A DNA stretch of 52,960 nt from RGIG250 sp045616885. Its GTDB lineage: Bacteria > Bacillota > Negativicutes > Selenomonadales > Selenomonadaceae. Below are positions 43,449-51,115 of the stretch, one piece after another. The DNA is taken from NCBI GenBank assembly GCA_045616885.1, contig JAZLHS010000039.1, forward strand, positions 1-52,960. Reading direction: 5' to 3'. The translations under genes and the position numbers were made by a program. Under the pieces are notes generated by a model. That model had not been told where the DNA came from. It ran no database searches and saw only the letters and a program-made list of their open reading frames with translations. Numbering within the stretch: the first letter of the stretch is position 1; each line of letters begins with the position of its first letter.

Positions 43449-44705
43449 TTAATTTTTCTGCGGCTCTACAGCATAGAGGTCTACAAGGAAATCCCAGAAT
43501 TTATTGCGGTCTACAGAGCTTATCACCATTGCCGGAGCAGAGGTTTCAGGCCCTTCTCCCGGTTCATAGGCGAAGCTGCTGCCCCAGGCAATACCTTCCT
43601 GATTGCAGACGGCGACATCACGCATACGCTGCTCGGTGATGAGAGACGGGCAGAGGAGAGCGGCAACGGTGATAGGATCCCAGCAGAATATCGGATTGGT
43701 GGGATCGTATTTTTCCGTGGCCAGCGGCAGGAGAGTTTCACTGGCCACAAGGTTAGTGTACTTGTTTACATTGCTGCGATTGAAGCGCTCCATAACATCC
43801 ATGCCCTTGAGGCACTTTACAGCGGCATCATGAGGAACGATTGTCTGCTTCTTCCAGCCAGCGTTTAGGGACATTACAGCTGCATCCGGGTCATACCAGA
43901 AGTTTATTTCTACAGAGGTGAGCTTTTCGCCATGAACATCGAATACGCCGCCCATGTAGATGATGCCGGCCGCATCCTTGGCGATAGTGGGGTCTTTCTT
44001 CAATGCTTCGGCGATGTTGGTGAGACCGGCAAGGGCTACGATGGTTACTTTTCCGGGATACTTGTGTACCTGTTCGATGATGTAGTCAGAGGCACGCTGA
44101 GCCTTTGGCTTAGAGGTAGGTGCCGGGAAATTGGTCATGGTCAGACCATTTTCTACAGCCTTGGTATAGTCAGTGGTGTAGCGGTCCATGAACTGGTAGG
44201 CACCGACATAGGGCATATAGCCGACCATTTTACGGAGCTTCTCCTTGGACATGAAGCCGCGAAGAGGGGCATCTGTTCCCTGATATACAGGGACATCACC
44301 TCGCCCGAGCAGGTCGAGGGTTGCCAGCGTGGTATAGGTGACATTGGCGGTCAGGGCATTGGCACCGGCGGCAGTGACACCTAGCAGGTCGATCAGCTCC
44401 ATTTCATCGGCGCGGAGCAGTGCGATTAGCGCATAGGTATCGTCATTCATGTGGCGGATATCTGTATCGAGGATAATCTTCGTGTCCTTGCCCTTAGTTA
44501 CGATATCGTACTTTTTCAGGAAGGCCTCCTTGCTGTGGTCGGTCAGCAGATTATAGTTGCCGGTAGCATATTTGGCTGACTCGGCCTGAGCACTTTCGGC
44601 AGTGCCATCGCCGGGGGCAGCGTCAGTAGATACGGGATTAAGAGCAAAGGCACAGGCAGCAAGTCCACCAGCCATATATTTTGTCAGCTTTTTCTGGTAT
44701 TTCAT
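43449..44705 (-). CDS. secreted inosine/uridine-type nucleoside hydrolase
   Basis: This 418-aa protein has a signal peptide (KKLTKYMAGGLAACAFALNP, cleavage near TDA) and an IU_nuc_hydro domain. Calcium/ribose-site motifs: IILDTDIRHMNDD near residue 65, VTAAGANALTANVTY, VYQGTDAPLRG, IVALAGLTNIAEAL, IIYMGGVFDVHG and VEINFWYDPDAA. It cleaves nucleosides to base plus ribose. The first motif follows the D-x-D-x5-N/D-D-D spacing with Arg-His-Met replacing usual Gly-Asn-Asp, so substrate choice may differ. The start at 44705 has AGGAGGT upstream; 17 in-frame residues before it precede the ribosome site. It follows the 5'-nucleotidase gene, completing nucleotide-to-base conversion outside the cell. 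Confidence 0.88.
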   Translation of the reverse strand: MKYQKKLTKYMAGGLAACAFALNPVSTDAAPGDGTAESAQAESAKYATGNYNLLTDHSKEAFLKKYDIVTKGKDTKIILDTDIRHMNDDTYALIALLRADEMELIDLLGVTAAGANALTANVTYTTLATLDLLGRGDVPVYQGTDAPLRGFMSKEKLRKMVGYMPYVGAYQFMDRYTTDYTKAVENGLTMTNFPAPTSKPKAQRASDYIIEQVHKYPGKVTIVALAGLTNIAEALKKDPTIAKDAAGIIYMGGVFDVHGEKLTSVEINFWYDPDAAVMSLNAGWKKQTIVPHDAAVKCLKGMDVMERFNRSNVNKYTNLVASETLLPLATEKYDPTNPIFCWDPITVAALLCPSLITEQRMRDVAVCNQEGIAWGSSFAYEPGEGPETSAPAMVISSVDRNKFWDFLVDLYAVEPQKN

Positions 44706-44731
44706 CGTGTACCTCCTATTTTTCCTCTTTA

Positions 44732-44765
44732 TAAAAGTGGGCTGCTGCAATAGCACAGCAGCCCC
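44732..44765 (-). terminator. minus-strand terminator after the 5'-nucleotidase
   Basis: Read on the minus strand, GGGCTGCTG and CAGCAGCCC form a 9-bp GC-rich stem followed by ACTTTTAT. It lies in the 73-nt gap to the nucleoside hydrolase gene and may terminate only partly. Confidence 0.65.
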
Positions 44766-44778
44766 TTTGGGAAATACA

Positions 44779-46425
44779 TTACTTTATAATCGTGATGCGG
44801 CCTTGCGGCTGAGCGTACTCTTCACCGATTACGCCGCCAAGCTCACTCTTTATGAAGTTGATGGTACCTTCAATATCAGTGCAGCCGAAGTATACTACGC
44901 CGGGGCATTCTAGCGGAGCGATAGAGGTAACATCATCGGGAGCGGTAAGACCGCCGTAGGCATCACCGCCGCAGGCGATGAAGCTGGCAACAACGATACG
45001 ATATACCTTATCAAGCTCTACCGGCTGACCGTTGACTTTTACATCCTTAATACGGTTGCCGATTTTCTCCGGTGCATGGTAGTCGGAGCGGGGATAGCGA
45101 TTGCCGGGGACGAATTTCTTCGTGGTGTCGATGGTATAGCTGATACCGGCTACCTGCGGGAAGGCGCCCATGGCATCGGGGGTGGCACAGCTGGCAGATT
45201 CAAGGATTTCATAGAGCTTTGCTCCGGTTATGGGGATTACAGCCAGCTCATTGTCATAGGGGATAGCCCGGCGAATGTCAGCATCGAGGACAGTACCGGC
45301 ATTTACAGAAGCACGAATGCTGCCGCCATTGATAATGGCGCCGTCAATGGGATTGTCCTTGTAGAGCTGGCGACCCTGCCAGAGGTAGGCATCAGCGAAG
45401 AAGTCACCGCTGTTCATTTCCTGAGTGCGGACGCCGGGGAAGCGGGTACCGTCAAGCGTTACCTTGGAGGTACCGAGTTTGGAAGCCATCTGCTTATCAA
45501 CGGCTTTCTGAGCGTCCTGAACAAGTTTGGCAACCTGCTTGTCATCATCCTTCGGGTCGAGGGCACCGTAGGGAACGATGGTGGACTGCCACTGTGCGTT
45601 GAAGTAGCGGACGATACCGATATTCTGAGTGTAGCAGCCGGTCTCGGCCTGAACTTCGTTGTTGATGCGGTTGATTTTTACCTGATGGTCATGACCGTCA
45701 ATGATGATGTCTACGGAGGGAGAATTTCTGAGTACATCTTCAGAATTGTTGCCGGCACTGGCTTCCTCTGAGCCAAGGTGGGTAAGGGCGATGACAATAT
45801 CGGCACCCTGAGCTTTCAGCTTACGGGCTTCGTTCTCAGCACAGGCATACAGTTCGTTTAATTCCAGGAACTTCAGTCCCCGGACATTTTTCGGATGGGA
45901 GCCGGTCTTGGTGGTAGGAGTGACGAGTCCAAGGACACCGATTTTTACGCCGCCTTTGTCGAAGATTGCGGAGGCAGCCGGGGCTAAGAGCTTTCCGGTG
46001 GCCTCAACGATGACATTGGCACAGAGATACTTGTACTTGGCCTCGGATACGCGCTGGAGCAGTACATCCTGACCGTAGTCGAACTCATGGTTGCCGAAGG
46101 TGGCAGCATCGTAGCCAACAGCGTTGAAGAACTGAATGGCGGTGGCACCCTTGGAGAGATTTACAAGATTGTTGTCCTGAATGGCATCACCGGCATCAAG
46201 GAGCAGGACATTGAAGCCCATCTGCTCGTAGCGCTTCTTAAGACCGGCTACGGCAGCCAGACCGTTTACACCTTTGGAAGCATCACGAAGATGATAGCCG
46301 TGGGTGTCGTTGGTGTGAAGGATGATGAGCTTGGACAGAGCGGCGCTGTCAGCTGCGAAGGCCGAGGCAGCGAAGCTGAGAAGGAAAACTAAAGTGAGAA
46401 ATAGACGATAGCTTTTCTTTAACAT
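44779..46425 (-). CDS. secreted 5'-nucleotidase/UshA-family phosphoesterase
   Basis: This 548-aa protein has a Sec signal (FLTLVFLLSFAASAFA, cleavage after A24) and the two-domain UshA layout. The metallophosphatase domain has HTNDTHGYH (from H37), GDAIQDNN, FGNHEFDYG, IVIALTHLGS and DIIIDGHDHQ. The C-terminal 5_nucleotid_C domain has NGGSIRASVNAG, IPYDNELAVIPITG and GDAYGG. It dephosphorylates nucleotides (and possibly UDP-sugars) outside the membrane. ATG 46425 follows CGAGGT; the 26 residues upstream in frame are low-complexity shadow. It lies 19 nt after the TPM gene. Confidence 0.92.
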   Translation of the reverse strand: MLKKSYRLFLTLVFLLSFAASAFAADSAALSKLIILHTNDTHGYHLRDASKGVNGLAAVAGLKKRYEQMGFNVLLLDAGDAIQDNNLVNLSKGATAIQFFNAVGYDAATFGNHEFDYGQDVLLQRVSEAKYKYLCANVIVEATGKLLAPAASAIFDKGGVKIGVLGLVTPTTKTGSHPKNVRGLKFLELNELYACAENEARKLKAQGADIVIALTHLGSEEASAGNNSEDVLRNSPSVDIIIDGHDHQVKINRINNEVQAETGCYTQNIGIVRYFNAQWQSTIVPYGALDPKDDDKQVAKLVQDAQKAVDKQMASKLGTSKVTLDGTRFPGVRTQEMNSGDFFADAYLWQGRQLYKDNPIDGAIINGGSIRASVNAGTVLDADIRRAIPYDNELAVIPITGAKLYEILESASCATPDAMGAFPQVAGISYTIDTTKKFVPGNRYPRSDYHAPEKIGNRIKDVKVNGQPVELDKVYRIVVASFIACGGDAYGGLTAPDDVTSIAPLECPGVVYFGCTDIEGTINFIKSELGGVIGEEYAQPQGRITIIK

Positions 46426-46444
46426 TTTATTACCTCGTTTTAGA

Positions 46445-47368
46445 TTAGTAGCTGCCGCCGCCGCCGCCGTGATCGTCGTCGGAGGAGCTGAAAGAGCAAT
46501 CACCGTCGCTGCTGCCGCTGTCTTTGGAGCGAGGTACTACAGTAACAGTCTGATAGAGGTAGCTGTCATTGGAAGCGTAGATATTGAAGGAGCTCCGGTC
46601 GAGATAGTGCTCAGCACCGGAAGCGACAGCAACATTGCTCATAGCTGCAACGCGGGAGCTGCGGCGGGAAGAAGCGAAGAGGTAGCCGAGAATAAGAGCC
46701 AGGACAAGTACAATGATTTTTTCCAAGGTGGTGTCTACGACTTCCATGGCATCGCCGGTTCGGTTGTAGAAAGCAGCAAGCTCACCAGCCTTATCTGCAA
46801 ATGTGGAGTAGGCCTTTACCAGATCATTGCTCTTGAGATTAGGCACTACCTCGTGGCTGATGTACTCGGTATGTTCCTTGTTGGCGCTTTTGTCTTTGCC
46901 CCAAGCAGGCTTCATTTTCTTATCGGTAGCGATGTACCATTTACGGCTCTTTATATCCTGAACAAAGACGATGGCGCCGTTGCCGCCGGCCTTGGCACAG
47001 TTGTCGGCAAAGGTGTTGGCATATTCACCGATACTCTTTTCGTTGAGACCCTGGTCGAGAAGGGTAACAGCGATAGTAGTACCGCTATTCTTAGAAGCCT
47101 CGGCAAGAGCGGCATCGATTTTCTGAATGTCGGCACGGCTCAGAGTACCGGTTCTGTCGATGATGTATTTACCGGAATTAGCTTCCTTGTGTTGAGCGGT
47201 GCGACTTTGCTGCTTAGGCTGCTGCTTGGGCTGATTTTTTTGCTGAGTCTGTTGCTGATTTGGTGCGGCGGAGACCATTTCCGGAGAAAGGGAGGCAGCA
47301 GAGAAAAGAGCAGAAACGGAGAAAGCAAAAGCCAAGAGGAGCGAATATAATTTATTTGATTTCATCAT
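46445..47368 (-). CDS. TPM-domain membrane protein (YdjH/YgcG-like)
   Basis: This 307-aa protein has a signal peptide (LYSLLLAFAFSVSALFSA), a Gln/Lys-rich linker, a TPM domain (about 68-205: IIDRTGTLSRADIQKIDAAL, TTIAVTLL, NGAIVFVQDIKSRKWYI), one membrane helix (IIVLVLALILGYLFA, about 218-232) and a cytoplasmic tail ending in Ser/Asp and HGGGGGSY. This is the YdjH-like layout of Bacillus. The Gly-rich SY end is typical of this family. AAGGAGG is 5 nt before ATG 47368 and 8 nt before ATG 47365; either may start. It is third in the ydjI-ydjG-ydjH-like operon. Confidence 0.85.
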   Translation of the reverse strand: MMKSNKLYSLLLAFAFSVSALFSAASLSPEMVSAAPNQQQTQQKNQPKQQPKQQSRTAQHKEANSGKYIIDRTGTLSRADIQKIDAALAEASKNSGTTIAVTLLDQGLNEKSIGEYANTFADNCAKAGGNGAIVFVQDIKSRKWYIATDKKMKPAWGKDKSANKEHTEYISHEVVPNLKSNDLVKAYSTFADKAGELAAFYNRTGDAMEVVDTTLEKIIVLVLALILGYLFASSRRSSRVAAMSNVAVASGAEHYLDRSSFNIYASNDSYLYQTVTVVPRSKDSGSSDGDCSFSSSDDDHGGGGGSY

Positions 47369-47378
47369 TCATTCCTCC

Positions 47379-48497
47379 TTAAATAAAGCCCATCATCCAG
47401 GCAAGGCCACCGACGACAACACCGGAAGCGACTGTTCCGATGAGGAAATCCTTGCGGAAGAAGGAGGATTTCTTTCCTTCATCCACTGGGAGAGCGCCGA
47501 CCATCTTACCGGTCTGACCATTCATCATAAAGGTGTACGGCTCGTTATTATAGCGGGTGGTGAGTATCCATACCGGAACCATAGCGTAGGAGATAGTACC
47601 GTTCTGTTTGATGACGAAGTGGTTTTCTTCGTCGCAGCTATCCCAGCCGGAGGCCGTATCCTGGAGCATATCGCAGCAGGTATTCTCTATGCGCTCGGTA
47701 ATGCGGGGCTCTACCATATCGGTAGTAACATCGTATTTGTCAGCGAGATAACCGGCCATATATTGAGAACTGAAGGGAATCATTTCACTGTAGTCAAAGG
47801 GCTCGATGCTGTCCATGTAGTCATCACGCATGCGATTGGAACCATCGGCGGGAACCCGCTCGAAGGACATGGTAGCTGCACGGTCAAGACGATAGTGACT
47901 GGTAGTAGTAATTATCTCATCTGAGGTGGTCACTACGGCATCGCTGGTAGCCTTGTAGACAGCGGAAGCATCTGCCTTGGTATCAAAGAGCCAGAAGGGG
48001 ACGAACATACCTTGAATGTCCTCGACACGGTTGTTCGCAGTAAAGGCATCCGGCAGAAGGTCTTTTCCGTTGTAGAATTCCTTCAGCTTTGCAACAGCAT
48101 CCTTCTTCGTGAGTTTGAAGGGGATGATGAAGTCAGGTCGAATGTCACCGGCGAATCGTCCGGGAAGCATTGTCGGGTTACCGCAGTAGCAACATTCTGT
48201 TGCCATCGTGTTTTCATCGGTAACGAGCTCTGCACCGCAGGAGGAGCAGGTGAATACCCGCATTGCGGCAACTTCTTCAGGACTGTACTCGCCGTTTTCG
48301 GCGCGCATTTGCCACTTGGCATCTTCGGCGGCCTGTTGCTTTGCAGCATCTTCTTCCTTCTTGGCGAATAGCTGCTCGATTACCTGAGCTTCAAACTCGG
48401 TACCGCAGTATTCGCAGGTGACTTTTCCATTTTTAGGGGTGAAGGCAAGAGGCGCATCGCAGGAGGGGCACTTGTAGCTTACGGCTGTTGAGGCCAT
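47379..48497 (-). CDS. double zinc-ribbon membrane-anchored protein (YdjG-like)
   Basis: This 372-aa protein starts with two zinc ribbons: C10-P-S-C13 with C28-E-Y-C31, and CSSCG with CCYCG near residues 85-107. A folded middle part follows (IIPFKLTKKDAVAKLKEFY, MFVPFWLFDTKADASAVY, MVPVWILTTRYNNEPYTFMM) and one C-terminal membrane helix (IGTVASGVVVGGLAWMM). This matches YdjG of B. subtilis, annotated in places as a helicase PriA-like zinc protein but with no helicase motif. In Bacillus it works with YdjH and YdjI to recruit a PspA-family protein to the membrane. It lies 10 nt upstream of the TPM gene. Confidence 0.82.
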   Translation of the reverse strand: MASTAVSYKCPSCDAPLAFTPKNGKVTCEYCGTEFEAQVIEQLFAKKEEDAAKQQAAEDAKWQMRAENGEYSPEEVAAMRVFTCSSCGAELVTDENTMATECCYCGNPTMLPGRFAGDIRPDFIIPFKLTKKDAVAKLKEFYNGKDLLPDAFTANNRVEDIQGMFVPFWLFDTKADASAVYKATSDAVVTTSDEIITTTSHYRLDRAATMSFERVPADGSNRMRDDYMDSIEPFDYSEMIPFSSQYMAGYLADKYDVTTDMVEPRITERIENTCCDMLQDTASGWDSCDEENHFVIKQNGTISYAMVPVWILTTRYNNEPYTFMMNGQTGKMVGALPVDEGKKSSFFRKDFLIGTVASGVVVGGLAWMMGFI

Positions 48498-48557
48498 AGA
48501 TTCATCTCCTAAACTAAAAAATTGTTGGTATAGCTTACTCTGTGATTCCTTTTACAC

Positions 48558-48597
48558 AGAAAAATATGAGGGCAGGGCAGACGCCAGCCCCCATATT
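48558..48597 (-). terminator. intercistronic hairpin/terminator after the SPFH gene
   Basis: On the minus strand AATATGGGGGCTGG pairs with CC(T)GCCCTCATATT with two mismatches and is followed by TTTTTC. It probably attenuates transcription from the SPFH gene into the zinc-ribbon gene. Confidence 0.6.
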
Positions 48598-48614
48598 AAG
48601 GTACTGTAGGTTAG

Positions 48615-50024
48615 TTATTTTACGATGTCGTTTTCGTCGAATCTGTCACCGCACTGCGGGCAGAACTTAGGCGGATTTTTCGGATCCTCCGGCTGCCAGC
48701 CGCATTTATCGCAGCGATAGAGCGGAGCTTCTGCCGGTTTCGGACTGCCGCAGTTGGGGCAGAACTTACCCTGATTTACCTGACCGCAGGAGCAGGTCCA
48801 TCCCTGCGGCTGGGGAGCCGGCTTCGGAGTGCCGCAGTTGACGCAGAACTTGCCCTGATTGGTCTGACCGCAGGAGCAGGTCCAGGCATCGCCGGCCGGA
48901 GCTGCCGGAACGGCAGGAGCAGGAGCTGGCTGCGGAGCCATCTGCTGCTGATTCATCATTTGCTGATTCATCATCTGCTGCTGCTGAGCCATGCCGAAGA
49001 GGGCGGAGGCGTTGTTCATGCCGTTGGCAGCAGCCATGTTCATGCCCATGAAGCCCATCATGGGGCCCATGCCGCCGGACTCGTTTGCGGCAGGGGTATT
49101 CATTGCCTTGACGGTACCGCCGGCGAAGTGAGCCGCAGCCAAGCTGGGATCCTTCAGACCATAGTTGAGCTGACGCTCATTGAGATCCTTAATGAGCGGA
49201 GCGTATTCATCGGTTACCTTGACGCTGCTGACATTGAATTCTACGATTTCAATGCCGCGCAGGTCGCGCCAGTCTCTGCTGAGAACATCGTTGAGAGCCT
49301 CACGGACTTCTCTTGTATGAGCCGGAATCTGGCTGTAACGGATATCCTGTGCAGATACCTGAGCAAAGGCATCCTGCAGAGAGGAAAGAACGCTGGATTT
49401 CAGCTGGCTGTCAATGTTTTCACGAGTGTATTCATCGGATACATTGGCGGCAATGTTGGTATAGAAGAGAATGGGGTTGGTGATGCGATAGCTGTATTCG
49501 CCGAAGCAGCGAAGCTCAATATCCAAATCAACATCCAGCTTCTTGTCGCAGATGTGGAAGGGGATACCGGCGGGGGTGCCGTACTTGTTACCCATTATCT
49601 CCTTGGTATTGATAAAGTAGACGCGCTGATCCTTGCCGGGGTCACCGCCGAAAGTGAAGCGCTTGCCCATCTGCTTGAAGACGGCAACGACATTTTCCTT
49701 CAGGTCACCGAGACCCTGACTGTTCATGATGGACGGCTCAGTAGAGGCGTCGTAGGTGTAGCGACCTTCCTCGGCGCATACATCAACGACCTTGCCGTCC
49801 TCGACGATAATCATGCACTGACCGGCATTGACAGCAATGCCGCTGCCACTGGAAATGATATTGTCTTCGGCAGAGGTGTTGGAGCTGCGGCCCATAGAGG
49901 AGACGCGCTTCTTACCTTTCGTAATAAGGACATCGGCAGGTATAGAGTCGCAGTAGATAAATTCTTTCCACTGGTCGGCCAATACACCGCCAACTGCACC
50001 TTTGGCTGCTTGAATAAGACCCAT
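48615..50024 (-). CDS. SPFH/Band-7 protein with three C-terminal zinc ribbons (YdjI-like)
   Basis: This 469-aa protein begins MGLIQAAKGAVGGVLADQWK, the YdjI/virion-core start, followed by an SPFH domain (about 20-300: FIYCDSIPADVLITKGKKR, KYGTPAGIPFHICDKKLDVD, LRGIEIVEFNVSSVK). A Met/Asn-rich segment (about 318-360) leads to zinc ribbons: two nearly identical units WTCSCGQ.NQGKFC.NCG (about 383 and 412) and a longer one (YRCDKCGW, PPKFCPQCGD). B. subtilis YdjI is shorter, so the ribbons are an added or duplicated feature. It is the first gene of the membrane-stress operon; AAGGAGG precedes its ATG. Confidence 0.87.
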   Translation of the reverse strand: MGLIQAAKGAVGGVLADQWKEFIYCDSIPADVLITKGKKRVSSMGRSSNTSAEDNIISSGSGIAVNAGQCMIIVEDGKVVDVCAEEGRYTYDASTEPSIMNSQGLGDLKENVVAVFKQMGKRFTFGGDPGKDQRVYFINTKEIMGNKYGTPAGIPFHICDKKLDVDLDIELRCFGEYSYRITNPILFYTNIAANVSDEYTRENIDSQLKSSVLSSLQDAFAQVSAQDIRYSQIPAHTREVREALNDVLSRDWRDLRGIEIVEFNVSSVKVTDEYAPLIKDLNERQLNYGLKDPSLAAAHFAGGTVKAMNTPAANESGGMGPMMGFMGMNMAAANGMNNASALFGMAQQQQMMNQQMMNQQQMAPQPAPAPAVPAAPAGDAWTCSCGQTNQGKFCVNCGTPKPAPQPQGWTCSCGQVNQGKFCPNCGSPKPAEAPLYRCDKCGWQPEDPKNPPKFCPQCGDRFDENDIVK

Positions 50025-50179
50025 TGTTGATTTCCTCCTTCAGAATAGAAAGAAAAGATGAATAACCTGTAGGATAATTATAAAGGATAAAAAGTCAAAA
50101 AGTAAAGAACTTCGGAGAATTTAACCTGATTCTAATAAAAGGATGGCTACATTGACAAACATAGTAACCAACTCTAATT

Positions 50180-50208
50180 ACATTATTGTATTTTTTTTTT
50201 TTTGTCAA
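50180..50208 (-). promoter_or_regulatory. possible promoter with a poly-A spacer upstream of the SPFH operon
   Basis: On the minus strand TTGACA (50208-50203) is followed by an A-tract and then TACAAT (spacing 12) and TAATGT (spacing 17). The homopolymer is 13 T on the plus strand (50191-50203). TAATGT gives proper spacing but is a weak -10, while TACAAT is a good -10 at too short a distance. A second candidate nearer the gene is TTTACT-18-TATAAT around 50085-50115. Confidence 0.35.
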
Positions 50209-50224
50209 TAGTTAGCTGTCCCTT

Positions 50225-50935
50225 TTAAATGTCCCAGTTAACAAAAGTCGATTTTGGGGTACATTTATCTATGTCGTTTAGGACGAAAGCCATGTTGCCG
50301 TGAGTGGCACCGAAGGCTTCATCCAGCTTGGCTCGGTAGGAGTCGGGAATTTCCATGAATTTGAGGGCCATATGCATGTAGTCTTTGACGATGAGGGGGG
50401 CATCGCCGCGCTTTGCTGCCAGATGAGCTTTGAAGCGGTAGCCGAAGTACATATAGCTATTCTTGATGTCGGTTATATCCTCGTAGGCAGCGATACGCTC
50501 GTCACACTCGGCCTCTGCCTCTTCCTCCTGACCAATGTCAGTCAGAAGATTCCAGCGGTCAGCCCACAGCTCTCCGCGGAGAACGAACTTGTATAGGAAG
50601 TCTGTGCCTTCCGCCAGCTCGATAGCACGGTTGATGTAGTGAAGGGCAGTTTTGTAGTCCTTGTTGTCCCGTAGGATTTCGGCCAGTCGCTGCAGACCGG
50701 CGGCTTTTTCTTCGACTTCTTCACTGTCCTCTTCATTTACAGAAGCAGCCTCGATTGATTTGAAAAGCTCGATGGCTTCTTCGATGTGACCGGGAACGGT
50801 GGGAAGTGACAGGAACTGAGCCAGACGGCAGCGGGCACGCCAGTCCTCGACTCCGCCGGAAAAGATGGAAAGGGGAGGCGGATTGTTGGCGGCTGCCGCA
50901 ATATTTACCAGCTTCTTGAACTCTACCTGATTCAT
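50225..50935 (-). CDS. TPR-like uncharacterised protein
   Basis: This 236-aa soluble helical protein has two to three TPR-like units (RCRLAQFLSLPTVPGHIEEAIELF, KDYKTALHYINRAIELAEG, LLTDIGQEEEAEAECDERIAAY). No enzyme motif or signal is present, so it is probably a protein-interaction factor. CGAGGT precedes its ATG. It is divergent from guaB. No terminator is obvious between its stop and the SPFH operon promoter region. Confidence 0.72.
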   Translation of the reverse strand: MNQVEFKKLVNIAAAANNPPPLSIFSGGVEDWRARCRLAQFLSLPTVPGHIEEAIELFKSIEAASVNEEDSEEVEEKAAGLQRLAEILRDNKDYKTALHYINRAIELAEGTDFLYKFVLRGELWADRWNLLTDIGQEEEAEAECDERIAAYEDITDIKNSYMYFGYRFKAHLAAKRGDAPLIVKDYMHMALKFMEIPDSYRAKLDEAFGATHGNMAFVLNDIDKCTPKSTFVNWDI

Positions 50936-51001
50936 TTGAAATACCTCGTTTATTATGGTTAATTATGATAAGATTATAGCAAAAAAAATTCCCGCCCGCT
51001 A

Positions 51002-51030
51002 TTGAAATTTTGGCCTTCTTGCGGTATTAT
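51002..51030 (+). promoter_or_regulatory. promoter of the IMP dehydrogenase gene
   Basis: TTGAAA (51002-51007) and TATTAT (51025-51030) have exactly 17 nt between them. This gives a leader of about 80 nt before the start codon. No purine riboswitch or PurR box was seen in the leader. Confidence 0.6.
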
Positions 51031-51115
51031 TACTCAAATATACGCAGAGGGAATTATGCAAGTGTCCCTGATCGAGAATGTAAAAATTTGTGATTAAAGA
51101 AAAGAGGGATTTTTG

